64,000 nucleotides of DNA from Thalassococcus halodurans (GCF_900108225.1 NZ_FNUZ01000001.1:124001-188000); one strand, 5' to 3'. Positions 11,517-21,310 are shown, numbered from the stretch's first letter. Notes: generated by a model not told the origin, from the letters alone. Program-made: numbers and translations.

Positions 11517-11546
11517 ACAAAAAAGGGGCCCAAGCGGCCCCTTTTT
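11517..11546 (+). terminator. Intrinsic terminator of eno
   Basis: AAAAGGGGCC (11521-11530), loop CAAGC, then GGCCCCTTTT and further Ts. The A-run on the other side makes it usable also by ccmE, which ends 23 bases away from the opposite strand. Confidence 0.93.
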
Positions 11547-11568
11547 TCATGTCCGGTTTTCGAACCGA

Positions 11569-12018
11569 TCAGCTTTCGGGTTCTTGATAAACGCCCTGCT
11601 CTTTCAGCGCGTCCACCACCTCTTTCGGCATGTAGGTTTCATCGTGCTTGGCAAGGATTTCCGACGCCTCGAAACGGCCATCGATAAAGCGGCCAGTGCC
11701 AACCATACCCTGATTTTCTTCAAACAAATCAGGCAGAACGCCCGCATAGACCACAGGGATGCTGGCACCGCCATCGGTTACGTTGAACGTAATCTCTTGC
11801 CCTTGTCCGCGCACCAGCGTGCCTTCTTCGACCAAGCCACCGATGCGAAACACCTCGTTCGGGGTTGGCGGCTCTTCTGCGACCTGACTGGGAGACCGGA
11901 AATAGTTGATCCCGTCGCGCATCGAATAGCCGATCAAGGCCGTTGCACCGATCAGGGCGACAACTGCCAAAGCGACCACCTGAATCCGCCGGCGTTTTTT
12001 GAGCGATTTAAGAGCCAT
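11569..12018 (-). CDS. ccmE: Cytochrome c maturation heme chaperone CcmE
   Basis: 149 residues. A Lys/Arg-rich N-terminus and one membrane anchor (about residues 13-32) lead to a periplasmic OB-fold domain. The heme-attaching His lies in LAKHDETYMP near residue 124, with the Tyr of the HxxxY pair following it. CcmE takes heme from CcmC and hands it to apocytochrome c via CcmF. The ATG at 12018 has GGAGG five bases upstream; the alternative TTG three bases earlier is too close to it. The other ccm genes are not in the window. Confidence 0.96.
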   Translation of the reverse strand: MALKSLKKRRRIQVVALAVVALIGATALIGYSMRDGINYFRSPSQVAEEPPTPNEVFRIGGLVEEGTLVRGQGQEITFNVTDGGASIPVVYAGVLPDLFEENQGMVGTGRFIDGRFEASEILAKHDETYMPKEVVDALKEQGVYQEPES

Positions 12019-12114
12019 CAAGTCCTCCCACGGGGTTTGCCCATAACATAGGTGCTAACCCCCGCTTTGAGGAGAGGCAAGGTCGCGACCAAGCGCCGCG
12101 AACCTTGTTATTGC

Positions 12115-13278
12115 TTATGCAGCAGGCATCCGGCGTTCCGCGATCTCGGCCCACCACGAACAGCCGACCGGAATGGCGTCGTCATTGAAGTTGTATTCCG
12201 GATTATGCACGTCGGCGCTATCGCCGTTGCCCACCAGAATGTAGGCGCCCGGGCGTTCCTCCAGCATGAAGGCGAAATCTTCGCCGCCCATGACCAAGGG
12301 CGCCTCTTCACACTGGCCGGACACTGCGCGCGCGACTTCTGCGGCAAATTCGGTCTGATCGTCGCTGTTGATCATGACCGGATAGTTCCGTTTGTAGTTC
12401 ACGGTCGCCTTTGCGCCATATGCGGCTGCGATGCCGTCGCAAATCTCGGAAATACGCTTTTCGGCCAGATCACGGATTGCGGGGCTCAGGGTGCGGACCG
12501 TGCCCTTCATCGTTACCCGCTGTGGGATCACGTTGAATGCTTTGGACGATGTCTCAAAGCTTGTGATCGACACGACCAGTTGCTCAACCGGATCAGCGTT
12601 GCGGCTCGCGATGCTTTGCAGGCCCAAAACGATGTGCGAGGCCACAACTGTACTATCGATGGTTTCATGCGGTTTCGCGGCGTGACCCCCACGGCCCTCG
12701 ATCTCGATCTCGACCAGATCTGCTGCGGCAAAGAACGGACCCGGACGAATGGCAAAGGTGCCGATATCGTGCCCCGGCCAGTTGTGCATGCCGTACACTT
12801 CCTGAATACCGAATTTTTCCATCATGCCGTCGGCACACATTTCACGGCCGCCGCCGCCGCCCTCTTCTGCAGGCTGGAAGATCACCACAACGGTACCGTC
12901 GAAATTCCGCGTCTCGGACAGGTACTGCGCCGCGCCCAGCAACATCGCTGTATGGCCATCATGACCACAGGCATGCATCGCACCCGCCGTTTTTGAGGCA
13001 TAGTCCAAACCGGTTTGTTCATGGATCGGCAGCGCGTCCATATCCGCACGCAGACCGATCACCTTGCCAGAGGACGTCGATTTACCTTTGATTACACCGA
13101 CAACGCCCGTGCGCCCGATGCCTTCGACCACCTCATCGCAGCCAAACGCGCGCAGCTTATCAGCCACGACCTTGGCGGTGCGGACCGTGTCGAACAGGAT
13201 TTCAGGATGCTCATGCAGGTCGCGGCGCCAAGCTGTAATTTCGTCATGCAGTTCGGCGAAACGGTTTTTGACAGGCAT
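12115..13278 (-). CDS. M20 family amidohydrolase (hippurate hydrolase-like)
   Basis: 387 residues. Metal-dependent carboxypeptidase/aminoacylase fold: HEHPEILFDT near residue 20, the metal-binding HACGHDGHTAMLLGAA near residue 100, and the catalytic Glu pair in PAEEGGGGGREM near 135. This subgroup removes acyl groups from amino acids (hippurate, N-acetyl amino acids). The product assigned by similarity is often hippurate or IAA-amino acid hydrolase; the real substrate is open. It sits downstream of a FAD oxidoreductase and an ArgE-like M20 gene on the same strand, separated by 125 bases that hold a palindromic operator. Confidence 0.92.
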   Translation of the reverse strand: MPVKNRFAELHDEITAWRRDLHEHPEILFDTVRTAKVVADKLRAFGCDEVVEGIGRTGVVGVIKGKSTSSGKVIGLRADMDALPIHEQTGLDYASKTAGAMHACGHDGHTAMLLGAAQYLSETRNFDGTVVVIFQPAEEGGGGGREMCADGMMEKFGIQEVYGMHNWPGHDIGTFAIRPGPFFAAADLVEIEIEGRGGHAAKPHETIDSTVVASHIVLGLQSIASRNADPVEQLVVSITSFETSSKAFNVIPQRVTMKGTVRTLSPAIRDLAEKRISEICDGIAAAYGAKATVNYKRNYPVMINSDDQTEFAAEVARAVSGQCEEAPLVMGGEDFAFMLEERPGAYILVGNGDSADVHNPEYNFNDDAIPVGCSWWAEIAERRMPAA

Positions 13279-13292
13279 GTGAGACTCCGAAT

Positions 13293-13308
13293 TTGATCAT
13301 TTGATCAA
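13293..13308. promoter_or_regulatory. 16-base palindromic operator upstream of the M20 gene
   Basis: TTGATCATTTGATCAA: 7-base arms with a 2-base centre, 15 bases upstream of the ATG on the minus strand. The 7-2-7 layout is that of RutR (consensus TTGACCA-NN-TGGTCAA), with T in place of C in each arm. It includes the decamer TTTGATCAAA (13300-13309) that recurs upstream of the argE-like gene (15980-15989). Which regulator binds is not shown. Confidence 0.55.
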
Positions 13309-13403
13309 ACCACCCTACGCCGATCAAATGCCGCTGCAAGCGGTATCCACGCAAAGGCGCTTTGCACAGGAATGCGAAAGGTCAGACACCCAAACAAGTG
13401 GCG

Positions 13404-14747
13404 TCAAATGTTGGGCCCGGGACGCATGGCGGAACCATCTGAAAAGCGGTTGAAACGGAAGCGCGTCAGATCGTGCGACAAAGTCTGACCAGTCAGCAAT
13501 TGGGCCGCGATCTTGCCAAAGGCAGGCCCGATGCCAAAGCCATGGCCACACATCCCCGTCGCGACGGTCAGCCCTTTGATATCGGGCACATTATCGACCA
13601 CCGGAACGACGTCCGGCATGACATCGATCATTCCCGCCCAGATGGCTTTGGCCTTTACAACGCCAACTTCTGGAAAGGCCGCCGCCATTTCGTCCATACA
13701 TTCCTGCGCTTTTTTCAGGTTCGGCGCGGGATTCAGAATGCGCATCTGTTCGAACGGGCTGACCTCATCTTCGCCCCATGTGCGCGGCGTGCCCCATGCA
13801 TCCGGAAACCCCTTGGGCGCATGGGTTTTCAGACGCACATCAAACCCGCCCTGTTTCAACAGAGGCAGGTATTTGAACATCATGCGAAAGGCATCGGGCC
13901 CGATGTAGAGTTCGGACAAGGTTGAGGGGGCCAATGTGTACCCACCATCCTGTCTTGGCCGGAAAGCAACCTTACTGTCGACCGCGGCAATACCCGTGAC
14001 CTGCGGCAATGGTTCGGTCGCCAGCGCCGTTGATCGGACCGATAGCTGCGGGATGCTGACACCATGGCGTCGCAGGAACAGCGCTGACCACGCGCCAGCG
14101 GCGACCAGAACATTTGAAGACGCGATGCGTCCGCGTTCGGTCACGACACCGGATACATGCCCAGCCGAGATGTCCAGCGCACGCGTTGCGCAATTTTCGA
14201 TGATGGTAGCCCCTGCCGCGCGCGCCATGCGGGCAAGTGTAGGTACGGCCACCCAAGGTTCTGCCTTCAGATCGGTAGGCGTCCACAATGCACCTGCCCA
14301 AGGCTTTTGCGCCTCGGGCAAAATTCCCTTCAGTCCGGCCTTATCCACCAGCTTCGAAGACACGCCATAGGCCGCAGCGTCGTTCAGCCAGTCCTGATAG
14401 GCGGCCATGTCCTTGTCCGACTTCGCCAGATAGGCCACACCCACCTGCCGCAAGCCCAACGCGCCGTTTGCTTCGTCTTCCAACTCTTGCCACAGGCGCT
14501 GCGCCTCTTGCGCGATCGGAATTTCATCCATGTCGCGGCCCTGAACACGGATCCAGCCCCAGTTGCGCGAAGACTGTTCTGCCGCGACGCGCCCCTTCTC
14601 CAGCACCGTCACCTGCACACCCTGTCGTGCCAGCCACAGGGCCGTCGTGATGCCAATCACTCCGGCACCGACGATGACCACATCCGATGCCTTCGGCAGA
14701 TCAGCCTGATATTCAGGCGGCGTCTGAAGCTGGAAAGGAAAGCTCAT
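13404..14747 (-). CDS. FAD-dependent oxidoreductase (DAO/DadA-like)
   Basis: 447 residues. Rossmann FAD motif VVIVGAGVIGITTALWLARQG at residues 23-43 and the second FAD stretch VTVLEKGRVAAEQSSRNWGW. The C-terminal GMCGHGFGIGPAFGK closes the FAD site, as in D-amino acid dehydrogenase and glycine/sarcosine oxidase relatives. It probably deaminates a D- or N-modified amino acid; substrate unknown. Its ATG overlaps the stop of the ArgE-like gene by four bases, so the two are coupled. Confidence 0.9.
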   Translation of the reverse strand: MSFPFQLQTPPEYQADLPKASDVVIVGAGVIGITTALWLARQGVQVTVLEKGRVAAEQSSRNWGWIRVQGRDMDEIPIAQEAQRLWQELEDEANGALGLRQVGVAYLAKSDKDMAAYQDWLNDAAAYGVSSKLVDKAGLKGILPEAQKPWAGALWTPTDLKAEPWVAVPTLARMARAAGATIIENCATRALDISAGHVSGVVTERGRIASSNVLVAAGAWSALFLRRHGVSIPQLSVRSTALATEPLPQVTGIAAVDSKVAFRPRQDGGYTLAPSTLSELYIGPDAFRMMFKYLPLLKQGGFDVRLKTHAPKGFPDAWGTPRTWGEDEVSPFEQMRILNPAPNLKKAQECMDEMAAAFPEVGVVKAKAIWAGMIDVMPDVVPVVDNVPDIKGLTVATGMCGHGFGIGPAFGKIAAQLLTGQTLSHDLTRFRFNRFSDGSAMRPGPNI

Positions 14748-15907
14748 GCGCCACAGGCCTTCAAAAGTCGCTCCATAAACTTCTGACCCGCGTTCAACTG
14801 GGAAATCTCGATGTATTCGTCTGGTTGGTGCGCAATGCCGATGTCACCAGGCCCGCAAACCACGGCATCGTAGCCTGCGGCCTGAAAATGGCTGGCCTCG
14901 GTGCCATAGCTGACGTGATGCTGCCCGTTGTCGCCCGTGATCTGGCGCACCAGTTCTTCCGCCAGATTGTTCTGGGTGGGTGCAAAAGCCGGCAGTGTGA
15001 AGGTTTCCGATACCTCGATCCAGGCCTCTGGGCAGACCGCCTGCATCTGCGCCTCAACCCTGCGCACCTCTTCAAAGAATGCGTCGCGCCATGTGTCGGG
15101 GCTTTCGCCGGGAATGATGCGGAAACCGAGGTGAAATTCACAATCCTTGGCAGTGATGTTGTGGGCCGTTCCACCATTGATCGTGCCCACATGCACGTTC
15201 GTACAGGGCGGATCAAACAGGGCAGCCATTTCCGACGGCGTCGCAGCCATTTGCGCATCGTTCACACGATTGGCCCATGTGATCAGTTCCGCGCCATACA
15301 TGATCGCGGATACCCCTTTGTGCAGGATCGATGAATGCACCTCGACCCCATGGACATGCACGTGAAAGCTAACCCCGCCTTTGTGGCCTGTCACCGCGCC
15401 CATCATGGTCGGTTCGCCAATGATCGCGACATCAGCGCGCGGCACAACACCCTGCATCGCATCGATCAGTGGCGGAGCACCGGTGCAGCCAATCTCTTCG
15501 TCATAGGACAGCGCAATCTGGATCGGACGTGTGAGGCCCGCGTACTGCGCCTCGACCAGCGCCCAAATTGCCAGCGCGTCAAACGCCTTCATATCGGTGC
15601 TGCCGCGCCCGTACAGCCGCCCATCCCGTTCGGTCAGGTCCCAAGGCGATGTCGTCCATTCCTGCCCGTCCACAGGCACCACATCAGTGTGACCGGACAG
15701 GATCACGCCCCCATCCTGATCGGGCCCAACATGCGCGAACAAAGCGGCCTTTTCACCGGTTTCATCCCAATGGCGATGGCATGTGATCCCGTGCCCTTGA
15801 AAATACTCTTCGACCCAATCGATCAACGGCACGTTTGTGTCGCGACTGACTGTGGGAAAACCGACTAGCGTTTCAAGGATCTCTCGGGGGGAAAGCCGCG
15901 TGGTCAT
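14744..15907 (-). CDS. argE: Acetylornithine deacetylase (M20 family)
   Basis: 387 residues. M20A peptidase with metal motif LSGHTDVVPVDG near residue 71, SYDEEIGCTGAPPLID around 130, and a C-terminal GTEASHFQAAGYDAVVCGPG. Family members deacetylate N-acetylornithine or related N-acyl amino acids. Coupling to the FAD oxidoreductase and proximity to a second M20 enzyme suggest a catabolic role on N-acylated amino acids in place of arginine synthesis; ArgE is the best name by sequence. The promoter region is the 128 bases to murI. Confidence 0.85.
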   Translation of the reverse strand: MTTRLSPREILETLVGFPTVSRDTNVPLIDWVEEYFQGHGITCHRHWDETGEKAALFAHVGPDQDGGVILSGHTDVVPVDGQEWTTSPWDLTERDGRLYGRGSTDMKAFDALAIWALVEAQYAGLTRPIQIALSYDEEIGCTGAPPLIDAMQGVVPRADVAIIGEPTMMGAVTGHKGGVSFHVHVHGVEVHSSILHKGVSAIMYGAELITWANRVNDAQMAATPSEMAALFDPPCTNVHVGTINGGTAHNITAKDCEFHLGFRIIPGESPDTWRDAFFEEVRRVEAQMQAVCPEAWIEVSETFTLPAFAPTQNNLAEELVRQITGDNGQHHVSYGTEASHFQAAGYDAVVCGPGDIGIAHQPDEYIEISQLNAGQKFMERLLKACGA

Positions 15908-15951
15908 GTGCGCCTCTTGTTTATTTCGAGGCCGAGGAAACGCGCTTCTTA

Positions 15952-15990
15952 CCCTAAGCGCAAGGGGCGCTTAGGGGTTTTTGATCAAAA
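15952..15990. promoter_or_regulatory. Hairpin and TTTGATCAAA palindrome upstream of argE
   Basis: A perfect 10-base inverted repeat (CCCTAAGCGC at 15952-15961 with 15967-15976) is followed by five Ts at 15978-15982, so it is a good intrinsic terminator only when read on the plus strand. Joined to it is the 12-base palindrome TTTTGATCAAAA (15979-15990), sharing its core with the operator at 13300-13309. The palindrome is a candidate binding site of the same regulator. Confidence 0.5.
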
Positions 15991-16035
15991 TATCAGGTAC
16001 ACTGCCCAGCGATTGGGCACGCAACGTGTGGGCAA

Positions 16036-16848
16036 TTACGCCTTTTCAAACGTGATCTGACGGCGCAGAAACTGTGTCGCCTGACCGGATACTTTCTTCG
16101 GATCACCCGTCGTCAGGAACTTGGACTCGGTCCCCGCTCCGATCATCTTCGGGTGACGTTCCAGATAGTCCGCCAGGCTTTCCGCAACCAATGTCGCCTG
16201 CGAATAAACCTTTACGTCATCACCCAATGCGTCACGGAAGATGTCCTCCATCAGCGGATAATGCGTGCAGCCCAGAATTGCGGCGTCAGGATCGGGCATT
16301 TTACGCTTCAGCGCGTCGACGTGGGACCGCACCAAGGCATCAGCCAAAATCATGTCACCGTCTTCGATCGCATCAACCAGACCGCCGCAGGCCTGCGCTT
16401 CGACGTCCACACCAACAGCACGGAACGCGAGTTCACGTTGGAATGCGCGGCTGCGCACGGTGGCAGGCGTTGCAAACAATGCGACGTGTTTCACTGCCAC
16501 TTCGCGCGGGGGCGAGTTGTCGCCCCACTGGCGTTCGGTCAGCGCTTCGATCAGGGGCACGAATACCCCCAACACCCGCTTATCCTTTGGAATCCAGCTT
16601 TCCTGCATCCGGCGCAGGGCCGCAGCACTAGCCGTGTTACAAGCCAGAATAACCAGATCGCAGCCCTCGGCCCAAAGACGTTCGACCGACCATGTCGTTA
16701 GATTAAAGATGTCTTCCGCATCACGCACGCCATAGGGCGCATGTGCGTTGTCCCCCAGATAGACAAAGGGCACATCAGGCAGACGCTTGGACACAGCGTC
16801 GAGAACGGTCAGACCGCCCAATCCGGAATCAAAAATACCAACTGCCAC
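16036..16848 (-). CDS. murI: Glutamate racemase
   Basis: 270 residues. It makes D-glutamate for peptidoglycan. The two catalytic Cys lie in [14 protein letters not shown] (about residue 70) and [12 protein letters not shown] (about residue 195), each followed by Thr as required; the N-terminal [16 protein letters not shown] and [10 protein letters not shown] are also diagnostic. It stands alone, with the acyltransferase gene 39 bases upstream on the same strand. Confidence 0.97.
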   Translation of the reverse strand: MAVGIFDSGLGGLTVLDAVSKRLPDVPFVYLGDNAHAPYGVRDAEDIFNLTTWSVERLWAEGCDLVILACNTASAAALRRMQESWIPKDKRVLGVFVPLIEALTERQWGDNSPPREVAVKHVALFATPATVRSRAFQRELAFRAVGVDVEAQACGGLVDAIEDGDMILADALVRSHVDALKRKMPDPDAAILGCTHYPLMEDIFRDALGDDVKVYSQATLVAESLADYLERHPKMIGAGTESKFLTTGDPKKVSGQATQFLRRQITFEKA

Positions 16849-16887
16849 GGTCGATGCCTCTCTGCCTGTGCCGCCTATTTATATGAT

Positions 16888-17772
16888 TTAACTACGGCGG
16901 TGTTTTTCTTCAAACTCGAAACCTGCATCGAAGGATTCGAGAGGCGTCGGAGAAAGCTCATATGTGGCTTTCCGCAGAAAATCCATCATTCCGCGCGCAT
17001 CCGATGACCGTATGGCAAGTTCTTGCGGCGATATAGGCTTTCCGATCACAAGCCGGACCGGTTTATCCACCCTGCGACGGAATTCATGGATCAGCAGCCC
17101 CATGCGCAAATTGGTGTGCATATGGCTGGCCAACTGGAACAGCCGCGAATTGTGGCCTTCGAAAAAGATCGGAACAACCGTGGCGCCGGATTTCGCAATC
17201 ATACGTGCGGTGAAACTGCGCCAGTCCGGATCCATCGGGCGCATCATCGGACGCAAGGCTGTTGAAACCGTGCCACCGGGAAAAATACCGATACAGCCAC
17301 CATCCCCCAGATAGGACAGCGCCGTTTTGCGGGTTTGCAGGTTCAGCGCGATGGCCTCTTTGGTCTCGTCAAAGGAAATCGGCAGGATGATCTTGTTCAG
17401 GTCTTCGGCCTTGCGAAACACACGGTGCGCCAGAATGCGGAAATCGCCACGTGTGACCGACAACAAGTGGCCAAGGATCAGACCATCCAGAATGCCATAC
17501 GGGTGGTTGCCGACGACAACCAAAGGGCCCGTTTTCGGGATGTTGTCCAGCGAACCCCCGACCACATCCAGTTCAAGCCCGTAGCGGTCGACCATGACCT
17601 GCCAGAAATCGCGCCCCTGCGCGACCTCATGTTCATAGCCCTGCGCCCGCTTGATCAGGCTGATCCGGCCTGTCGCATTTTCCATGAAACGGATCAGTGC
17701 CTGTCCGCTCTTGCTGCGGGCAGAATGTGAATAGGAAATTTCCCGGGCGACCTGACGCGCGCGTTGCATCAA
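16888..17772 (-). CDS. Lysophospholipid acyltransferase family protein
   Basis: 294 residues. PlsC-type acyltransferase: the H-x4-D catalytic block appears as VVVGNHPYGILDGL near residue 87, and the second motif as GGCIGIFPGGTVST near 158. These enzymes transfer a fatty acyl chain to a lysolipid at the inner membrane; some relatives make ornithine lipids. The acceptor is not known. It follows the indolepyruvate oxidoreductase gene by 73 bases on the same strand, with no functional link evident. Confidence 0.87.
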   Translation of the reverse strand: MMQRARQVAREISYSHSARSKSGQALIRFMENATGRISLIKRAQGYEHEVAQGRDFWQVMVDRYGLELDVVGGSLDNIPKTGPLVVVGNHPYGILDGLILGHLLSVTRGDFRILAHRVFRKAEDLNKIILPISFDETKEAIALNLQTRKTALSYLGDGGCIGIFPGGTVSTALRPMMRPMDPDWRSFTARMIAKSGATVVPIFFEGHNSRLFQLASHMHTNLRMGLLIHEFRRRVDKPVRLVIGKPISPQELAIRSSDARGMMDFLRKATYELSPTPLESFDAGFEFEEKHRRS

Positions 17773-17845
17773 ACCAGCCTCCTCAACACGGTTCGCTTGG
17801 CAAAGTGCTGAAGCGAACCGCGAAAGGTGTAAAGGAAAAAGGCCG

Positions 17846-20800
17846 CTACTCTGCAGCTTTGTCGTAGGGTGTGCCGCCAGCCTTCAACGCAGCGATCAGC
17901 TCTTCGCGTTCTTTTTCGGCCTTGGACATGTTGGCAAGCTTGACCGGACCGAACCCGCGAATTTTCAGCGGCAGTTCGGCCAAGGCCACCAGCGCGTCCA
18001 TCGTGTTTGCATCCGCCTTGGGCAGCCACTCGGCCATATCCTTTTCGTATTGCTTGATCAGGGCGCGTTCCATCCGGCGTTCCTCGGTACGCCCAAAAGG
18101 ATCAAACGGCGTGCCGCGCAGGCCCTTTAGACGCGCAAGGATTTTGAAGCCCGTCTGCATGCCTTCGCCAAACTCGCGTTTCTGAGGACGCCCGTCCGGG
18201 CCATCCTTGCTGATCATCGGAGGGGCCAGATGATAGGACAGGCTGACATCGCCGTTGAACTCTTTCTCGACCTTTTCACGGGTCTTTAGATGAAGTCGGG
18301 CGACTTCATATTCATCCTTATATGACAACAGCTTATGATAGCCTTTTGAGACGGATTCTTTCAGGCGAACATCCTGAATAGGATCAACCATCTTGCGGAA
18401 GCGCTTTGCAAGACGCGCACCCTGATACTCCACTAGATGATCCGCGCGCATCGCAATTTTTTCGTCCAAAGTCTTGGGCTTAGCGACCACTTTTTGAGTC
18501 ATCAGCCCTTCGGCTTCCTCGGGGTACAGAACAGCCCAACGACCGATTTCAAACGCCTTCTGGTTCTTTTCAACCGCTGCGCCGTTCAGCTGGATCGCAT
18601 CCAAAATCGCTTGTTTCGGCAGCGGAACCAGACCCCGTTGCCACGCCGCACCAAGGATCATCATGTTGGAAAAGATGCTGTCGCCAAGCGTGGTTTTCGC
18701 CAGCTCAGATGCATCAAAGAACCGAACGCCATCCTTAAGTCGCGCCTCAAGAGAGACTCGTAACCTATCAACAGGTAACAAAAATTCCGTATTTCTCGTA
18801 AAGTCTCCTGTGATGATTTCGTGGCTATTCACCACGGCGCCAGTGCGCCCGTTTTTCGTCAACCCAAGCGTCTTGGACCCTGCGCTGACCACCAGATCAC
18901 CACCGATCAACGCATCCGTTTCGCCGGTGGCGACACGGATGGCCGAGATGTCGTCAGGCGACTTTGCCAAACGCAGATGGATATGAACCGCGCCGCCTTT
19001 CTGGGCCAGCCCCGCCATCTCCATCATGCCGGCACCCATGCCGGCAATCTGCGCAGCTTGCGCCAGAACCGCACCGATGGTGACAACGCCCGTGCCGCCC
19101 ACACCTGTCACAACGACGTTCCACGTCTTGGCAATTTCGGGCAGCTTTGGCTCGGGAATGTCCGGCAGGTTCAAATCCATCGCCTCGCGCTTTTTCAGCT
19201 TGGCCCCTTTGACGGTGACAAAGGACGGACAGAACCCCTTGAGGCACGAGAAATCCTTATTACAGGACGACTGGTCAATCGCCCGCTTGCGCCCGAATTC
19301 GGTTTCGACCGGAACGATAGACACGCAGTTGGATTGCACCCCACAATCACCACAACCTTCGCAGACATCGGTGTTGATAAACACGCGACGGTCCGGATCG
19401 GGGAATTGCTGACGCTTGCGGCGGCGGCGCTTTTCGGCGGCACAGGTCTGAACATAGATGATGGCCGTCACACCGGGAATGTCGCGCAGACGTTTCTGAA
19501 CAACATCCATTTCCGCACGCGGATGCCAGTCGACATCAGACGGGAAGTCTTCACGCCGCGGCTCTTCTTTTTCATCAAAGACAACGGCGACATGCTCGAT
19601 GCCCATCGCCTTAAGTTCGCGCGCGATCCGGTCGGGGCCCAGCCCGCCTTCGTTCTTCTGACCGCCGGTCATGGCGACCGCATCGTTGAACAGGATTTTA
19701 TACGTGATGTTCGTGCCCGCCGCGACAGCCGCACGAATGGCCTGAATGCCCGAGTGGTTGTACGTGCCGTCGCCAAGGTTCTGGAACACATGTTCGCGTT
19801 TCGAAAACGGCGCTTCGCCGATCCAGTTGGCCCCTTCCGCCCCCATGTGCGTAAAGCCCAGCGTGCTGCGGTCCATCCACTGAACCATGTAATGGCAGCC
19901 GATGCCCGCGTAGGCCCGCGACCCTTCCGGCACTTTGGTTGACGAATTGTGCGGACAGCCCGAACAGAAATACGGCAGGCGCGCTGCGATTTCTTCGGCA
20001 TTGTCGGCCTTCCGCGCGTCCGCCAGCTGGGAAAGGCCCGCGCGGATGGCATCGGTGTCGCGCCCTTCCTCGATCAGGATATTGCCCAGCTTTTCCGCGA
20101 TCCAAACGGGATCAAGCGCGCCATGGACCGGAAACAGTTCTTCACGATGGAGCGCACCTGCCCCACCCTTGTACCAGCCATAGACCCGACGCCCGCGACG
20201 ATCGTCAAAGATGGCTTCTTTGATCTGCACCTCGATCAGTTTGCGCTTTTCTTCGACGACGACGATTAGATCCAAACCTTCGGCCCAGTCATGGAACGTT
20301 TCCATATCCAGCGGCCACGTTTGCCCCACTTTGTAGGTGGTAATCCCCAAACGCTCAGCTTCGTTTTCATCGATGTTCAGCAAAGACATCGCATGGCACA
20401 GATCGAGCCAGTTCTTACCCGCCGCAACAAACCCGATTTTCGCGCCAGGCTTGCCCCAGATGCGTTTGTCCATCTTATTGGCCCGCGAAAACGCCTCAGC
20501 CGCGTCACGTTTGTGCTGGATGATCCGTTGTTCCTGCGCATGCGGTGTGTCGCCCAGACGGATGTTCAGACCACCCTCGGGCATCGGATAGTCTGGCTGT
20601 ACCAGTTGAAGCCGATCCAGACGCGCATCGACCACCGCCGTCGCCTCGACCGTGTCTTTCATGGTTTTTAACCCAACCCAAAGGCCTGAGAACCGCGACA
20701 AAGCCAGCCCGTACAGACCGTAATCCAGAATTTCCTGCACACCCGCCGGTGACACCACAGGCATATACACATCGACCATGGCCCAGTCAGATTGATGCAG

Positions 20801-21265
20801 CACGGTCGAGCTTTCGCCTGTGTGGTCATCGCCCATAGCCATCAGCACACCACCATGTGGCGACGTGCCTGCCATGTTCGCATGGCGCATCACATCACCC
20901 GAACGGTCCACCCCAGGGCCCTTGCCGTACCAAAGGCCGAAAACGCCGTCATAGCGCCCCTCGCCCCGAAGCTCGGCCTGTTGCGATCCCCACAGCGCCG
21001 TGGCTGCAAGGTCTTCGTTCAGGCCTTCCTGAAAGGTGATATCGGCTTCTTTCAGCCATTTGCTGGCGCGGGTCATTTGCATGTCGACCGCACCTAGGGG
21101 CGAGCCGCGATAACCGGTCACATAACCGGCTGTGTTCAGCCCAGCGGCGCGGTCCCGCGCCTTTTGCATCAACATCAATCGAACAAGCGCCTGCGTGCCG
21201 TTTAACAGCACACTTTCCTTGCCAAGATCGAACCGGTCATCCAAAGAAATTTGCTGAATGCCCAT
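17846..21265 (-). CDS. Indolepyruvate ferredoxin oxidoreductase, fused subunits
   Basis: 1139 residues in one chain. It oxidatively decarboxylates aryl-pyruvates from aromatic amino acids to acyl-CoA with ferredoxin. The order is an N-terminal pyrimidine-binding core (GYRGSPLGAVDMQ, EGLNEDLAATALWG), a thiamine diphosphate domain with CSGCPHNSS, a four-Cys cluster motif in CEGCGDCGVQSNC and CNKDFSCLKGFCP, then a gamma-type domain (VVVTGVGGTGVVTIGAVLAQ) and a C-terminal extension. ATG 21265 has GGGAGG six bases upstream; a TTG at 21286 lacks this. It diverges from a LysR gene with a LysR box between. Confidence 0.95.
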   Translation of the reverse strand: MGIQQISLDDRFDLGKESVLLNGTQALVRLMLMQKARDRAAGLNTAGYVTGYRGSPLGAVDMQMTRASKWLKEADITFQEGLNEDLAATALWGSQQAELRGEGRYDGVFGLWYGKGPGVDRSGDVMRHANMAGTSPHGGVLMAMGDDHTGESSTVLHQSDWAMVDVYMPVVSPAGVQEILDYGLYGLALSRFSGLWVGLKTMKDTVEATAVVDARLDRLQLVQPDYPMPEGGLNIRLGDTPHAQEQRIIQHKRDAAEAFSRANKMDKRIWGKPGAKIGFVAAGKNWLDLCHAMSLLNIDENEAERLGITTYKVGQTWPLDMETFHDWAEGLDLIVVVEEKRKLIEVQIKEAIFDDRRGRRVYGWYKGGAGALHREELFPVHGALDPVWIAEKLGNILIEEGRDTDAIRAGLSQLADARKADNAEEIAARLPYFCSGCPHNSSTKVPEGSRAYAGIGCHYMVQWMDRSTLGFTHMGAEGANWIGEAPFSKREHVFQNLGDGTYNHSGIQAIRAAVAAGTNITYKILFNDAVAMTGGQKNEGGLGPDRIARELKAMGIEHVAVVFDEKEEPRREDFPSDVDWHPRAEMDVVQKRLRDIPGVTAIIYVQTCAAEKRRRRKRQQFPDPDRRVFINTDVCEGCGDCGVQSNCVSIVPVETEFGRKRAIDQSSCNKDFSCLKGFCPSFVTVKGAKLKKREAMDLNLPDIPEPKLPEIAKTWNVVVTGVGGTGVVTIGAVLAQAAQIAGMGAGMMEMAGLAQKGGAVHIHLRLAKSPDDISAIRVATGETDALIGGDLVVSAGSKTLGLTKNGRTGAVVNSHEIITGDFTRNTEFLLPVDRLRVSLEARLKDGVRFFDASELAKTTLGDSIFSNMMILGAAWQRGLVPLPKQAILDAIQLNGAAVEKNQKAFEIGRWAVLYPEEAEGLMTQKVVAKPKTLDEKIAMRADHLVEYQGARLAKRFRKMVDPIQDVRLKESVSKGYHKLLSYKDEYEVARLHLKTREKVEKEFNGDVSLSYHLAPPMISKDGPDGRPQKREFGEGMQTGFKILARLKGLRGTPFDPFGRTEERRMERALIKQYEKDMAEWLPKADANTMDALVALAELPLKIRGFGPVKLANMSKAEKEREELIAALKAGGTPYDKAAE

Positions 21266-21310
21266 CGTACGCCTCCCGTCGCTCAATGTTCATGCACGTA
21301 GGGTAAATAT

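Noticed and set aside
12045-12056. GTGCTAAC near ccmE as another copy of the zwf/eno operator
   Set aside because: Only the right half is present, there is no left arm, and ccmE is not a carbon-metabolism gene.
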